The translations under genes and the position numbers were made by a program. The notes beneath the pieces are model-generated. The model made no database searches. It saw only the letters and a list, made by a program, of their open reading frames with translations, and was not told the DNA's origin. 64,000 nt of DNA from Kangiella sp. HZ709 (GTDB taxonomy: Bacteria > Pseudomonadota > Gammaproteobacteria > Enterobacterales > Kangiellaceae), in NCBI RefSeq assembly GCF_009674675.1, contig NZ_WKJC01000002.1, positions 248,001 through 312,000 on the forward strand. Reading direction: 5' to 3'. Of this stretch, positions 1-9,843 are shown one piece after another (positions within the stretch are counted from its first letter, which is position 1; each line of letters opens with the position of its first letter).

Positions 1-146
1 CTTTTTCAGCCATTTTTTATGGATATTTCATAATTATCAAGAAAAGCTGAATAAGGATTGAGCAAAGCTGCAAATATTGCGACAATATCGCCTTTTCAAA
101 CGCTCATTTGAATTAAATCAGCTTAAGAATATTCAGGATTATCAAT

Positions 147-1001
147 ATGTCTGCTCAAATCTTAGATGGCAAAGCCATTTCTGAAAAAGTAAAAAACCAA
201 CTAGCCGAAAAGGTACAAGCACGCTTAGATCAAGGCCTTAGAGCACCAGGTTTAGCAGTGGTATTAGTTGGTGGCGATCCAGCTTCACAAATTTATGTGG
301 GTAAAAAGGTAGAAGCCTGCGAAAAAGTCGGCTTTATCTCACAAAAATTCGTGATGGACGAAGACACCACCCAAGATTCACTATTACGACAAATTGACTC
401 TTTAAATGATGACCCTGCGATTGACGGCATTTTAGTGCAGCTGCCACTTCCTGCTCACCTAGATTCGAACATCATCTTAGAGCGAATCAAAGCTGATAAA
501 GATGTGGATGGCTTCCATCCCTACAATATGGGCCGCCTAACGCAAAAAATGCCAACCATGCGCCCTTGTACCCCCTATGGTGTAATGGTCATGTTAAAAG
601 AAACTGGGATCGATTTAGTTGGCAAAGATGCCGTAGTTGTGGGTGTATCCAATATTGTTGGGCGCCCAATGGGAATGGAACTATTAATGGAGCGCTGCAC
701 CGTGACTTTCTGTCACAGTAAAACTAAGGACTTGCCAAAGAAAGTTTCGGAAGCCGATATAGTGGTGGTAGGCGTTGGTATCCCGGAAATGGTTAAAGGT
801 GACTGGATCAAACCTGGAGCTATCGTCATTGATGTAGGCATTAATCGTCTGGAGACAGGTAAATTGGCGGGAGATGTTGAATTTGATATCGCCAAAGAGC
901 GTGCTTCTTGGATCACACCAGTTCCAGGTGGTGTAGGCCCCATGACTGTAGCAATGCTTATGAGTAATACATTATTTGCTTGCGAGCATTTGCACGACTA
1001 A
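147..1001 (+). CDS. folD: bifunctional methylenetetrahydrofolate dehydrogenase / methenyltetrahydrofolate cyclohydrolase
   Basis: FolD oxidises 5,10-methylene-THF to methenyl-THF with NADP and hydrolyses it to 10-formyl-THF in the cytosol, feeding purine and formyl-Met synthesis. The 284 residues match the usual family length. Visible family motifs are the substrate-site region [13 protein letters not shown] near residues 42-54 with its catalytic lysine, the segment QLPLPAHL near 98-105, and the C-terminal [11 protein letters not shown]. The nucleotide-binding part contains [12 protein letters not shown]. The ATG is preceded by CAGGA about eight bases upstream. It runs convergently into cysS across a shared terminator. 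In E. coli folD also lies near cysS, ppiB and lpxH. Identification is secure. Confidence 0.97.
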   Translation: MSAQILDGKAISEKVKNQLAEKVQARLDQGLRAPGLAVVLVGGDPASQIYVGKKVEACEKVGFISQKFVMDEDTTQDSLLRQIDSLNDDPAIDGILVQLPLPAHLDSNIILERIKADKDVDGFHPYNMGRLTQKMPTMRPCTPYGVMVMLKETGIDLVGKDAVVVGVSNIVGRPMGMELLMERCTVTFCHSKTKDLPKKVSEADIVVVGVGIPEMVKGDWIKPGAIVIDVGINRLETGKLAGDVEFDIAKERASWITPVPGGVGPMTVAMLMSNTLFACEHLHD

Positions 1002-1013
1002 TTTTTTATATCA

Positions 1014-1037
1014 AAAAAGCCGCGTATGCGGCTTTTT
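1014..1037. terminator. bidirectional rho-independent terminator between folD and cysS
   Basis: A perfect 10-bp stem (AAAAAGCCGC / GCGGCTTTTT) with a GTAT loop. Each strand has a T-run on its 3' side, so it can end both convergent transcripts. Its right arm overlaps the cysS stop codon by two bases. Confidence 0.9.
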
Positions 1038-2433
1038 ATTTTCTGCGCCAACTGGTGCCACTGGCACCGTCTTCGAGTTCAATATTTAACTCGTTGAGTC
1101 TATCGCGAATTTCATCAGCTTTAGCCCAATCTTTATCAGCTCTAGCTTGCAAGCGCTGCTGAATCAAATCATCGATCTCCTCATCTGAGACGCCTGACTC
1201 CCCCGCTCCAGATTTTAGGAATTCTTCAGGATCTTGTTGTAATAAACTTAAAACACTAGCCAATTCTTTCAGTTTGACTGCGATAGTGGCAGCTTGCACC
1301 ATATCTGTAGCTTTTAAACGATTGATCTCTTTAGCCAAATCAAATAATACTGGCAATACTTCGGGAACGTTAAAATCATCATCCATCGATTCTACAAACT
1401 TAGCTTCTGCTTTAGTGATAAGTTCGAACTCTTTATTAACAGCTTGGGCAAGATCCACCCCACGCAAGGCTGTATATAAACGCTCCAAAGACGCATCTGC
1501 GGCTTCGAGATTCGCTTGACTGTAGCTAAGTTGCGAGCGGTAATGGCCATTCATTAGAAAATACCGCACAGACTCAGCACGATATTGAGTCAACACATCA
1601 CGGATAGTAAAGAAATTACCCAAAGATTTAGACATCTTTTCTTTGTCCACTTGCACCATTCCGGTGTGAATCCAAGTACGGGCAAATTGACAACCATTAG
1701 CTGCCTCCGATTGGGCAATTTCATTTTCATGATGTGGAAACTGTAAATCAGAACCGCCACCGTGAATATCAAAGGTATCTCCTAAACATTCTTTTGACAT
1801 AGCAGAGCATTCAATATGCCACCCAGGACGTCCTTTACCCCATGGCGAATCCCAAGTAGGTTCATTTGGTTTAGCGGCTTTCCATAGGGCAAAATCCATC
1901 GGGTCACGCTTTTCCGAATTTACTTCAACTCTTTCACCGGAGTTTAATTGTTCCAAGTCTTGTTTGGATAACTTACCGTAATCATCAAATTTGGGGACAT
2001 AATAATTTACATCGCCAGATTCGGTAACATAGGCATAATCTTTCTCGATTAAGGTTTCGATAATTTTGATAATACCATCCATAGTTCCAGTCGCCGTTGG
2101 CTCAATGTCAGGGCGCTGCAAACCTATAGCATCAAAATCTTTGTACATTTCTTGAATAAAGCGTTCGGTAAGCTCATTAAAAGCTTCACCATTTTCATTC
2201 GAACGCTCAATGATCTTGTCATCGATATCAGTAATATTGCGTACATAGGTCACATCATAACCGCGGAAACGTAAATAACGATTAATCACATCAAAAGATG
2301 AATAAGTTCGAGCATGACCAATATGGCACAAATCATAAGTGGTGACGCCGCAGACATACATAGAGACCTTACTCTCAACAAGTGGCTTAAAGGTTTCTTT
2401 TTGGCGTGTCAGGTTATTATAAATCTGTAGCAT
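1036..2433 (-). CDS. cysS: cysteinyl-tRNA synthetase
   Basis: Class I aminoacyl-tRNA synthetase that charges tRNA-Cys. The 465 residues match the family norm (about 460). The zinc-ligand cysteine C28 lies in YVCGVTTYD, and the HIGH signature is at residues 37-40 (CHIGHA). Further zinc-ligand elements are HIECSAM and [13 protein letters not shown], and the KMSKS loop appears as [10 protein letters not shown]. The C-terminal anticodon-binding part ends with the basic SWRRK. The gene is divergent from ppiB, with about 140 bp between the start codons. On the minus strand, TATAAT occurs in that gap about 60 bases upstream of the cysS ATG and is a plausible -10 element. Confidence 0.97.
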   Translation of the reverse strand: MLQIYNNLTRQKETFKPLVESKVSMYVCGVTTYDLCHIGHARTYSSFDVINRYLRFRGYDVTYVRNITDIDDKIIERSNENGEAFNELTERFIQEMYKDFDAIGLQRPDIEPTATGTMDGIIKIIETLIEKDYAYVTESGDVNYYVPKFDDYGKLSKQDLEQLNSGERVEVNSEKRDPMDFALWKAAKPNEPTWDSPWGKGRPGWHIECSAMSKECLGDTFDIHGGGSDLQFPHHENEIAQSEAANGCQFARTWIHTGMVQVDKEKMSKSLGNFFTIRDVLTQYRAESVRYFLMNGHYRSQLSYSQANLEAADASLERLYTALRGVDLAQAVNKEFELITKAEAKFVESMDDDFNVPEVLPVLFDLAKEINRLKATDMVQAATIAVKLKELASVLSLLQQDPEEFLKSGAGESGVSDEEIDDLIQQRLQARADKDWAKADEIRDRLNELNIELEDGASGTSWRRK

Positions 2434-2572
2434 GGCCTTCTCAGTTTGATATTTAAAGTTTTGCTTTCGCTTTTTTAGCGTAAAAGCATTATTATATGCG
2501 GCAAATTAAGCTTGATATTGTAGCCACTGAGCGCCATCTAGGCTACGTCAATTTTCATAAAAAGGTTAAATT

Positions 2573-3076
2573 ATGGCTAAAGTTACACTTACCACTAATC
2601 ACGGTGATATTGTTCTTGAATTAAACGCAGCAAAAGCGCCGAAAACGGTAGAGAATTTTTTGAATTATGTGCGTGCTGGCCACTATGAAGGCACTGTTTT
2701 CCATCGCGTGATCTCTAACTTTATGATCCAAGGTGGCGGATTCACTGCTGATATGGAGCAAAAAGATACTCAAGCGCCTATCGAAAACGAAGCCAATAAC
2801 GGCTTATCAAACGTAAATGGCTCAGTCGCTATGGCTCGTACTATGGAGCCACACTCTGCGTCATGCCAATTTTTTATTAATACCAAAGATAATGATTTCT
2901 TAAATTTCTCCAGTGAAACATCACAAGGCTGGGGCTACTGCGTTTTTGGGCAAGTCATTGAGGGCATGGATGTGGTCGAGTCTATTAAAGAAGTGGAAAC
3001 CGGCTCTTACAGTGTGCATCAAGATGTACCAGTAGAAACTGTGTTAATTGAAAAAGCGACCATCAGCGAAGAATAA
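2573..3076 (+). CDS. ppiB: peptidyl-prolyl cis-trans isomerase B (cyclophilin)
   Basis: Cyclophilin-type rotamase that catalyses proline cis-trans isomerisation during folding. The 167 residues have no signal peptide, which points to the cytosolic PpiB rather than periplasmic PpiA. Characteristic stretches are [36 protein letters not shown] and [11 protein letters not shown]; the catalytic arginine is in FHRV. It overlaps the next gene lpxH by one base in a TAATG arrangement, so the two are translationally coupled, as in other gammaproteobacteria. A 6-bp inverted repeat (GTAGCC at 2520-2525, GGCTAC at 2541-2546) lies in its leader. Confidence 0.96.
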   Translation: MAKVTLTTNHGDIVLELNAAKAPKTVENFLNYVRAGHYEGTVFHRVISNFMIQGGGFTADMEQKDTQAPIENEANNGLSNVNGSVAMARTMEPHSASCQFFINTKDNDFLNFSSETSQGWGYCVFGQVIEGMDVVESIKEVETGSYSVHQDVPVETVLIEKATISEE

Positions 3077-3792
3077 TGCGTCACTTTATTTCTGATCTGC
3101 ATTTGTGCGAAGAGCGCCCTGACTTAACGGCGCTCTTTACAAGATACATGAATGAAATAGCACCTAAATCAAATGAGCTATTTGTATTAGGTGACTTGTT
3201 TGAGAGTTGGATTGGCGATGACGATGATTCTGACTTTGTAAAGTCAATTACTGCTCAGTTTAAAGCCTATGCTGACTCAGGAAAAAAGCTCTATTTTCAA
3301 CACGGTAATCGCGATTTTTTGTTGGCGAACGAGTTTGCCAATAAAACCGGAGGAGTGATTATTGACGAAATACATCCACTTGTCATCGGTGACCAAAACG
3401 CCATTTTAATGCATGGCGATTCGCTCTGTTGGGATGATGTGGAATACCTAGAGTTCCGTAAAATGGTTCGCTCTGATGCTTGGCAACAACAGTTGCTATC
3501 ACAACCATTAACCGTTCGACGCGCAATCGCGGCAGACCTTCGTCAAAAAAGTAAAGACGCCCAAGAAAATAAAGCAGAATCCATAACGGATGTGCATCCA
3601 GAAGCTGTCGAACAAGCATTGCAAGAGAATAATGCCACCATTTTGATTCATGGTCACACCCATCGCCCTGATTTTCACGACTTAGAAGTTAATAACAAAC
3701 ATTGTCAAAGAATCGTCCTTAGTGACTGGGACGAACAAGGTAATTATTTAACCGTCTGCAAGAGTGATATAGAGAGCCATTACTTTAAATAA
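3076..3792 (+). CDS. lpxH: UDP-2,3-diacylglucosamine diphosphatase
   Basis: LpxH hydrolyses UDP-2,3-diacylglucosamine to lipid X and UMP, step four of lipid A synthesis, at the inner face of the cytoplasmic membrane. The 238 residues carry the calcineurin-like dimetal motifs in order: SDLHL, GDLFESWIGDD, HGNRDFLL, HGDSLCWDD and HGHTHRP. These are the LpxH type rather than LpxI or LpxG. The gene begins inside the ppiB stop codon (TAATG). It ends two bases before the convergent pepE, leaving no room for an independent terminator. Confidence 0.96.
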   Translation: MRHFISDLHLCEERPDLTALFTRYMNEIAPKSNELFVLGDLFESWIGDDDDSDFVKSITAQFKAYADSGKKLYFQHGNRDFLLANEFANKTGGVIIDEIHPLVIGDQNAILMHGDSLCWDDVEYLEFRKMVRSDAWQQQLLSQPLTVRRAIAADLRQKSKDAQENKAESITDVHPEAVEQALQENNATILIHGHTHRPDFHDLEVNNKHCQRIVLSDWDEQGNYLTVCKSDIESHYFK

Positions 3793-3794
3793 GC

Positions 3795-4505
3795 CTATAA
3801 TAGCCAACTAATATCCGAATCAGCGTTGATGGTTCGGATAGCTTCTCCATCCCTAAACACTAAACCATCTTTTTTGCCTCTAAGGTACAGATTACCTCCA
3901 TCAAGTTCTAAAGCAGTACCTTCTTTAATTCCGATAACGTATTTATCTGGGTTGGCACAAGTGTACTCATAAATACGTTCAGCGCGAGTTTCGCCATTAT
4001 GATTCGGTGGCTGGTAATCGGTGTAATGCGGATTAATCTGAAAAGGTACTAAGCCTAAAGCCTTAAAACTTCTAGGTTGAACGATAGGCATATCATTAGT
4101 GGTACAAATACTTAAGCCAGCCATATTCGAGCCAGCGCTCCAGCCAATATAAGGAGTCCCTGAAGCAACCTTTCTACGAACAGCATCTAATAACTCATTA
4201 TCATAAAGCTGCTTTAATAAATAAAAAGTATTGCCGCCACCAATGGCGATAGCATCAGCTTCTTCCACGGCGCTAATAGGATCTTTAAAGCGATGAACTG
4301 AAGTGACAATTTTATCAATACCGATAAGCGCACCATTAACCTTTTCTTCATAGGTATCATAGCCCAAAGCAAAACCGGCATACGGGAGAAATAAAATGTT
4401 CTTGATGGTTTTAGGTAAAAACCCATCAATTAGTGGTAAGGCATGTTCAAGGTAGCTCGTTCGTCCTTCTCTTGAAGCGCTAAGTAATAATAATTTTTGT
4501 TTCAT
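3795..4505 (-). CDS. pepE: dipeptidase E (alpha-aspartyl dipeptidase, S51 family)
   Basis: Cytosolic serine peptidase that cleaves N-terminal Asp-Xaa dipeptides and recovers amino acids from protein breakdown. The 236 residues match the family length. The nucleophile elbow is GWSAGSNMA, preceded by the oxyanion-type segment AIGGGNTFYLL. NPHYTDYQPPNHNGETR follows and contains the histidine region of the triad. It lies head-to-tail upstream of no obvious partner; miaE ends 49 bp upstream on the same strand, so co-transcription with miaE is possible. Confidence 0.94.
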   Translation of the reverse strand: MKQKLLLLSASREGRTSYLEHALPLIDGFLPKTIKNILFLPYAGFALGYDTYEEKVNGALIGIDKIVTSVHRFKDPISAVEEADAIAIGGGNTFYLLKQLYDNELLDAVRRKVASGTPYIGWSAGSNMAGLSICTTNDMPIVQPRSFKALGLVPFQINPHYTDYQPPNHNGETRAERIYEYTCANPDKYVIGIKEGTALELDGGNLYLRGKKDGLVFRDGEAIRTINADSDISWLL

Positions 4506-4518
4506 AACCGTTTCTATA

Positions 4519-4546
4519 ATGGATTCCCGCCTTCACGAGAATGACC
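4519..4546. repeat. single degenerate REP-like hairpin element
   Basis: The pepE-miaE gap contains ATTCCCG and CGAGAAT arms around CCTTCA, followed by GACC. This resembles the common dispersed bacterial hairpin repeat of the ATTCCCGC...GCGGGAAT type. Only one imperfect copy is visible in the window, so its status as a repeat rests on resemblance alone. Confidence 0.35.
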
Positions 4547-4554
4547 TTAAAAAT

Positions 4555-5166
4555 TTAAGCAGGAACCCCTGAGTGAAAACGAAATAGAGGATCTGGCGAT
4601 TCTATAAGCTCTCTTTCTTTAGTTAAGAAAAATTGCACTCTTTCATCGATGGCTTTATCGGAATAACGCATCGCCAAGTCTAAATAATCCATGAAGTGGC
4701 GTGATTCAGACTTTAATAAAAAGCGATAATATTTTGCTAGCTCAGGTTCAGACTCATCAAAATATGGCGCTAACGCATGAAAACGTTCACAAGAACGAGC
4801 TTCAATAATAGCACCAATAATCAAGCCATCGATTAACCTTTGAGGTTCATCTTTTGCAGCATATTGATGCAAGCCGGCGGCATAGCGAGATGGCTTTATA
4901 GCTCTATATTTAATACCGCGCTTTTCAATAAAGTCTAAGACCTGCTCAAAATGCAATACTTCTTCTCTTGTCAGTTGAGAAAGCTTTTTCAACAGCTCTA
5001 TATGCTCTGGATAACGAAACATTTGCTTAACCGCTGTAGCTGCTGCTTTCTTTTCGCAATGAGCATGATCGATTAAAACAAGCTCCAATTCAGTGGTTGC
5101 TTTTTCTAACCAAGCTTTCGGCGTTTTGCACAATAAAAAATTATGGATGGGCGTGATATCGGCCAT
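4555..5166 (-). CDS. miaE: tRNA 2-methylthio-N6-isopentenyladenosine(37) hydroxylase
   Basis: MiaE is a non-haem di-iron monooxygenase that hydroxylates ms2i6A37 in tRNAs reading UNN codons, giving ms2io6A. The 203 residues are helix-rich and show the paired Glu/His metal-binding sequences: DHAHCEKKAA, EEVLHFEQV, EARSCERFHAL and SESRHFMDYL. This spacing is typical of the ferritin-like MiaE family. The start MADITPIHNF aligns with the usual N-terminus. The tgpA-like gene ends 30 bp upstream on the same strand, so read-through from that operon is possible. Confidence 0.93.
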   Translation of the reverse strand: MADITPIHNFLLCKTPKAWLEKATTELELVLIDHAHCEKKAAATAVKQMFRYPEHIELLKKLSQLTREEVLHFEQVLDFIEKRGIKYRAIKPSRYAAGLHQYAAKDEPQRLIDGLIIGAIIEARSCERFHALAPYFDESEPELAKYYRFLLKSESRHFMDYLDLAMRYSDKAIDERVQFFLTKERELIESPDPLFRFHSGVPA

Positions 5167-5196
5167 AAAAACTTCAAATACAATAGAGTGCGGCTA

Positions 5197-7194
5197 TTAT
5201 AACGCTTTCACCTGAGTTTTAAATCTTTGCAGTAAATTATCCTTATCGGATACTTTCTTATAGCGTAGGGCAATATAAAACTTTATAGGCGTCGAATATT
5301 TTTTATACAACTCAGGGTATTCCCTTTGCAATAACTCAAGAATAGCTTTAGGCCCCAAATGTGGTGAAATTATCACTTCTTGCTTCATTAACTTAGTTTT
5401 TAAAAGCTCATAATACTTCTCTATAGGATCGCGCTTGCTAGATTTTCGTAGCAGCCAAAGTCCAAAAACCAAGCCTGAAACGATCAAAGCAAAAACCAAA
5501 CCATAGCCAAGAAAACGCCATTGGTTAGACTTTATTCCAATCTTGCTTAACCAATTGTTTTGTTGATCTTGACCATAACCCATCAATGAATCATCCCAAA
5601 AGCTTTTGATAGCATCCCATCGCAATTGCAGCTTTTGGATAAATCCCTGCGGCAAATCAAAACCAAATTCTTTATCACTAAACCAACTATCTCGACGAGT
5701 AGCGCGAGTTCTTAAATCCGCTTCGACCCTACTAGGATCAATGGCTGCAGTTGGATCAACCCTAATCCAACCTTGGTTATCGACCCAGACTTCAGTCCAT
5801 GCATGTGCATCGGATTGCCTGATCAAATAAAAATCACCGTAGGGGTTATACTCACCACCTTGATAGCCAGTCACAACTCTAGCAGGCACCCCTGCAGCAC
5901 GCATAATAAAAACAAAGGCGCCGGAGTAATGCTCACAAAAACCTTCTCTGGTATCAAACCAGAAACCATCCACGACTTCTTCTTCAAGCACTTCTGGCGT
6001 TAAAGTATAGCTGTATTCTTGTTGGTTAATAACATTTAGCGTTCGCTGAATAAAATCTTGGGTGGAACTCGATTGAGCAAATAACTCTTGCGCCCATTGA
6101 CGCGTTCTTTGGTTACCAGTTGCTGGCAGTTGAAGATTCACATTTCGATGAGTAACCGATAACTCAACCCCTTGATAATCATAAGTCACAGCTTCCGCGC
6201 TATAACTGAATTGGGTGGTAATCTTCCTAGGACGGCGCCACGTAAAATCATTAAACAAAAAAGTACCTTTTGGAGATGTCGCCAATTGCTCCAAGCCAAA
6301 AAGCCAGCGTGACTGATTAGGCTCCATTTGTACCTTGTATTGATGACGGGAGGTGAAGTTTGGAATATTTGTAGTACGCGTCGGTGAACGCACTCCCTCA
6401 CGCCATGTAAAGCCATCGTAATCTGAAAAGACCATACCGCGCCAATACATATCATTAGCACTAGGCGCAGTCGATTCAAACTTGACGCGAAATGCAGGGT
6501 CATCAAAAGTAGTTAATGAACCAATATCACCTGGACTCATACTGTCAGAAATACCTGTACCACCTTGGCTACTATCAGGCATTGCCCATAAAGGACCTGG
6601 CAATCTTGGAAATAGAAAAAACAGTACCAACATTATGGGTAAAGCTTGCAGTAAAGCTACGCCAGATATTTTACTGAGATGTTTTAAACCTTGAAAGCCG
6701 TGAATTGAATTAAGAGCTACTAAACCTGAAAGAATGGCAATCATAGCTAGCAATAAATAAAGACCCATCACTATGGATTGATTGAATAAAAATGCCATCA
6801 CCATAATAAAAAAGGAAATAAACAAGGTTAAAGCTGCATCCCGATAACTTTTAGATTCAAGTAATTTAAAGCCGTACATTAAACAAATAAGGCTTACCCC
6901 AGCATCACGTCCACTAATAGTTCTAAAGTGAAAGTAGACTCCTGCCAGAGCTGAAAAAACGAAAATCAAAACAATCCAAGCTGGTAATTTTATTTGCAAT
7001 CTATAGCTAAGAAATTTAAAAAGCATAAGCGCAATTGTGCTAGCCGTTACCCAAATAGGAATTTCAAACCACAGAGGAAAGAGCACCAATGCCTGCACAA
7101 AAATCAGCATTGGGATAATTCCTTGTCGATGAATATTAAGTTCTTTTGCTTGCAAATTTATTCTCGTTAAAAAATTGCCAGTGCCGTTAAGCAA
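5197..7194 (-). CDS. TgpA-like membrane transglutaminase (DUF3488-transglutaminase-DUF4129)
   Basis: Inner-membrane protein with about six N-terminal helices (residues 25-195), a large periplasmic part with a transglutaminase/papain-fold core, a helix near 563-583, and a cytoplasmic C-terminal DUF4129-like tail. The triad is intact: C420 in EGFCEHYSGAF, H464 in SDAHAW and D480 in RVDPTAA. P. aeruginosa TgpA of this family is essential; its substrate is unknown. It is the last gene of a moxR-DUF58-tgpA operon. The start is uncertain: 7194 is a TTG overlapping DUF58 by 28 bases, a TTG at 7155 is an alternative, and the ATG at 7110 has a good AAGGA but would cut conserved-looking residues RQGIIP. 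Confidence 0.88.
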   Translation of the reverse strand: MLNGTGNFLTRINLQAKELNIHRQGIIPMLIFVQALVLFPLWFEIPIWVTASTIALMLFKFLSYRLQIKLPAWIVLIFVFSALAGVYFHFRTISGRDAGVSLICLMYGFKLLESKSYRDAALTLFISFFIMVMAFLFNQSIVMGLYLLLAMIAILSGLVALNSIHGFQGLKHLSKISGVALLQALPIMLVLFFLFPRLPGPLWAMPDSSQGGTGISDSMSPGDIGSLTTFDDPAFRVKFESTAPSANDMYWRGMVFSDYDGFTWREGVRSPTRTTNIPNFTSRHQYKVQMEPNQSRWLFGLEQLATSPKGTFLFNDFTWRRPRKITTQFSYSAEAVTYDYQGVELSVTHRNVNLQLPATGNQRTRQWAQELFAQSSSTQDFIQRTLNVINQQEYSYTLTPEVLEEEVVDGFWFDTREGFCEHYSGAFVFIMRAAGVPARVVTGYQGGEYNPYGDFYLIRQSDAHAWTEVWVDNQGWIRVDPTAAIDPSRVEADLRTRATRRDSWFSDKEFGFDLPQGFIQKLQLRWDAIKSFWDDSLMGYGQDQQNNWLSKIGIKSNQWRFLGYGLVFALIVSGLVFGLWLLRKSSKRDPIEKYYELLKTKLMKQEVIISPHLGPKAILELLQREYPELYKKYSTPIKFYIALRYKKVSDKDNLLQRFKTQVKAL

Positions 7195-8120
7195 TCGTAT
7201 AAATGCTTGTCGCCATTGGCTAAGTCAAACTTTTTTTCTGGCATTTCCAAACCGAAATCGATGCCTTTTTTGTTGGCTTCTATTAATTCGTGACACAAAT
7301 AAGATAATGCTAATTCTTTTTCATAGTGTGCGACTGACTGCCAACTAAATATTTTTTGTTGGCCCACTTTATCTTCAAACTCCTTGCTTAACATCCCCCG
7401 CCCTCTGGCATAAGCTTTCCACATAACCTGCTTCAAAGGATCTCCAGGTTGATATTCCTTAACACTATAAAAATCTTCGCTGCCTTTCATCGAATGACTA
7501 CCCTCTTCATCGCCTTGATTACTATCGCTTAAATTAATCGGCGCTGGAATAGGTTTAGGGTATGCCAGAACTTGGTATGGTATTTTAAACCAAGACCAGA
7601 CTTGAAAAATACCAAAGGGAAAGACACTGGAAATCACCATGCGTGGCACGTTAAACCAGCCACGCTTTGTGACTAGAAACGTTTTTGTAAATTGACTACT
7701 GGATTGCTGTGGCACATCCAATAAGCTCATCTTTACTTTAGTTTCGCCAATACCAACACTTGCGCGATACTGTTGCGTTCCATTGATCACTTCAATGTCT
7801 AAAGTTGCACTCTCACCAACATAAACAGCCTTAGGTTTGATCATTTTTATTTTAAGCTGACGTAAGTTACGGTAAGTGTAAAAAGTAGAGAGCGAACCAA
7901 TGGCGAGTAACACGAACCCAGCCATATAGCCCATATTGTTTTGATAATTAGTTGCTGCTATCAAAATTAACACTATGATCAACAGCATTAACCAACCGTA
8001 TCGTGTGGGTAAAATATAGATGTTTTTTTGCTTGAGCTGAATTTCAGGCGCAGTCGGTAACCGAGCTTCTATCCACCGGTAAAAGCGCTTTTGGATCCGT
8101 TTAATAATTTTATTAATCAA
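7167..8120 (-). CDS. DUF58 domain membrane protein (MoxR-associated)
   Basis: 317-residue protein with two closely spaced membrane helices (about 40-80) and a cytosolic DUF58 region whose hallmark is ...SVKEYQPGDPLKQVMWKAYAR (near 219-239). DUF58 proteins are usually paired with MoxR AAA+ ATPases and probably act as their membrane-bound partner or substrate adaptor; no enzymatic role is established. It starts with TTG shortly after an AGAAGA-like sequence. moxR ends 20 bp upstream and tgpA overlaps its 3' end, so the three genes form one unit. It is shorter in soluble sequence and distinct from the second DUF58 protein at 15772-16806. Confidence 0.9.
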   Translation of the reverse strand: MINKIIKRIQKRFYRWIEARLPTAPEIQLKQKNIYILPTRYGWLMLLIIVLILIAATNYQNNMGYMAGFVLLAIGSLSTFYTYRNLRQLKIKMIKPKAVYVGESATLDIEVINGTQQYRASVGIGETKVKMSLLDVPQQSSSQFTKTFLVTKRGWFNVPRMVISSVFPFGIFQVWSWFKIPYQVLAYPKPIPAPINLSDSNQGDEEGSHSMKGSEDFYSVKEYQPGDPLKQVMWKAYARGRGMLSKEFEDKVGQQKIFSWQSVAHYEKELALSYLCHELIEANKKGIDFGLEMPEKKFDLANGDKHLYDCLTALAIF

Positions 8121-8140
8121 TCTTCTGACTAATAGCTAGT

Positions 8141-9058
8141 TTAACTAGGAACGCTAACTTGTTCTAATAATTCACTGACAAGCTTAACCGAGTCACCCGA
8201 TGTTTTTTGAGAAAACTCTAGACGATGTGCTACTGCTGGGATAAAGGTTTGCTGAATATCTTCAGGCAATACATAATCTCGACCATCTAAAAACGCCCAA
8301 GCCTTCGCCGCGCCAATAAGCGCCAAGCCTCCCCGTGGAGATAAACCATGTTCAAAATCGGGACTTTGACGAGTAGCTTTAATTAAGTGAATGACATAAT
8401 TCAGCAAATGCTCACTGACTGTTACTTTAGCAACCTCTTGTTGGATTCTCATTAAGTCTTCTAAACTTAACATTGGCTCTAGAGTATTAAGATTTTGACG
8501 GCCAGATTTGCCTTGCAACAAAACGCGCTCAAAACTCGCATCAGGATAACCAAGCTGAATTCTAAATAAAAAACGGTCGAGTTGTGACTCAGGCAGCGGA
8601 TAAGTCCCAATTTGGTGTGACGGGTTTTGGGTAGCAATCACAAAAAAAGGCTGTGGCAATGCAAAGGTTTCACCTTCAACCGTAACTTGCTGCTCCTCCA
8701 TGGCTTCTAGCAAAGCACTTTGTGCTTTTGGCGTAGCTCGATTGATTTCATCACCAAGGATTAACTGACTAAAAACAGGTCCAGGATGGAATTTAAACTG
8801 CCCATCATTTTTATCAAAAATATTTGCGCCTATAATATCCGCTGGCAGAATATCACTTGTAAATTGGATGCGCTGAAACTCAAGTCCAAATACTTTGGCT
8901 ATAGCTTGGCCTAGAGTAGTTTTACCCATTCCAGGAAGATCTTCTATCAATAAATGCCCTTCCGCCAACAAGCAAGCTACAGACAATTTAACTTGATGCG
9001 ACTTTCCTAAAACTACTTTATTGAGCTGATTTAATACCGGTGTTAAAGCTTGATGCAT
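8141..9058 (-). CDS. MoxR family AAA+ ATPase (first copy)
   Basis: AAA+ chaperone-like ATPase of 305 residues with Walker A LPGMGKTTLG, Walker B LILGDEINRA, the sensor region FFVIATQNPSHQIGTYPLPESQLDRF, and a C-terminal lid with SPRGGLALIGAAKAWA. MoxR proteins remodel or help mature partner proteins, often those with von Willebrand A domains, and commonly precede DUF58 genes as here. The ATG has a strong AAGGAAAGAG sequence directly upstream. It heads the moxR-DUF58-tgpA operon, divergent from the barrel gene at 9205. Confidence 0.94.
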   Translation of the reverse strand: MHQALTPVLNQLNKVVLGKSHQVKLSVACLLAEGHLLIEDLPGMGKTTLGQAIAKVFGLEFQRIQFTSDILPADIIGANIFDKNDGQFKFHPGPVFSQLILGDEINRATPKAQSALLEAMEEQQVTVEGETFALPQPFFVIATQNPSHQIGTYPLPESQLDRFLFRIQLGYPDASFERVLLQGKSGRQNLNTLEPMLSLEDLMRIQQEVAKVTVSEHLLNYVIHLIKATRQSPDFEHGLSPRGGLALIGAAKAWAFLDGRDYVLPEDIQQTFIPAVAHRLEFSQKTSGDSVKLVSELLEQVSVPS

Positions 9059-9204
9059 CTCTTTCCTTTTTTTTAATTAAAATTCACTATTAATGTAACA
9101 GGCTATGAATGAACCTATTTATTTCAAATCGATTCAGTTTTTATTCATTTAACTCAATTCACAATGAGCTCGACATAAACACTAATATACATGAGGAAAT
9201 AATA

Positions 9205-9735
9205 ATGTCATTAAAGAAAGTTTTTCTAGCAACCACCTTAGCCTTATCTTCTGGAATTACCCTAGCTAGCGGCGTTAGCTATGACTACCTTGATGTTAGC
9301 CTGCAAGAATATGACGGCGCAGATGGTTACAATTTTGAATTATCAAAATCTTTTTCAAGTAACTTATATGGTCGAATAGACTATACCGATTTGGATGGCG
9401 ATTTTGGCGGAGAGTTTTCAGCTACTCGCTTGAACTTAGGTTATCTTGCTAGCCTTAACTCTAGTGTAGATTTCATTGCCGAGCTTGGTTACGAAGACAT
9501 CGATGTAGGCGTTGCTGATGATAATGGTTTCAATGCTCGCTTAGGCTTTAGAGGTATGGCCACCAACCAATTAGAGCTGGGCGCTTTTGCTAGCTATTCT
9601 GATGTGCTGGAATCAACTGATATCACGGTCGAAGGTCGCTACCACTTTACCGATCAGCTTTCACTCGCTTTAGAAATTGGTAACGATGACGAATTAGATG
9701 AGCACTATGGCGTCAGCGTTCGATATAGTTTCTAG
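9205..9735 (+). CDS. small outer-membrane beta-barrel-like protein (first of two)
   Basis: 176-residue predicted secreted protein. The start at 9205 is chosen over an upstream in-frame start at 9109 because GAGGA (9193-9197) lies seven bases before it and a clean signal peptide begins there (SLKKVFLATTLALSSGITLASG). The mature part alternates hydrophobic and polar residues in strand-sized blocks, such as LYGRIDYTDLDGDF and AELGYEDIDVGVADD. It ends VSVRYSF with a terminal Phe, the classic outer-membrane barrel ending. Function is unknown. A terminator follows, and a related protein is encoded next. Confidence 0.82.
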   Translation: MSLKKVFLATTLALSSGITLASGVSYDYLDVSLQEYDGADGYNFELSKSFSSNLYGRIDYTDLDGDFGGEFSATRLNLGYLASLNSSVDFIAELGYEDIDVGVADDNGFNARLGFRGMATNQLELGAFASYSDVLESTDITVEGRYHFTDQLSLALEIGNDDELDEHYGVSVRYSF

Positions 9736-9748
9736 CAAATCGCTTATC

Positions 9749-9775
9749 AAAGCCGCTTTTTAGCGGCTTTTTTAT
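9749..9775 (+). terminator. rho-independent terminator after first barrel gene
   Basis: A 9-bp perfect stem AAAGCCGCT / AGCGGCTTT with a TTTT loop, followed by a run of T. It lies 14 bp after the stop of the 9205-9735 gene and separates it from the next barrel gene. Confidence 0.92.
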
Positions 9776-9843
9776 TATCTACATTTAGTATCCTGGATAA
9801 TTTATAGTATCATTCACGCAATTAAAGTAATTTTGGACTTCCG

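Noticed and set aside
1-146. RNA gene or partial coding sequence before folD.
   Set aside because: No tRNA-like fold, no open frame of note; only the folD leader is evident.
9109-9204. Longer N-terminus for the first barrel protein.
   Set aside because: It lacks a ribosome site and would bury the signal peptide; GAGGA supports 9205.
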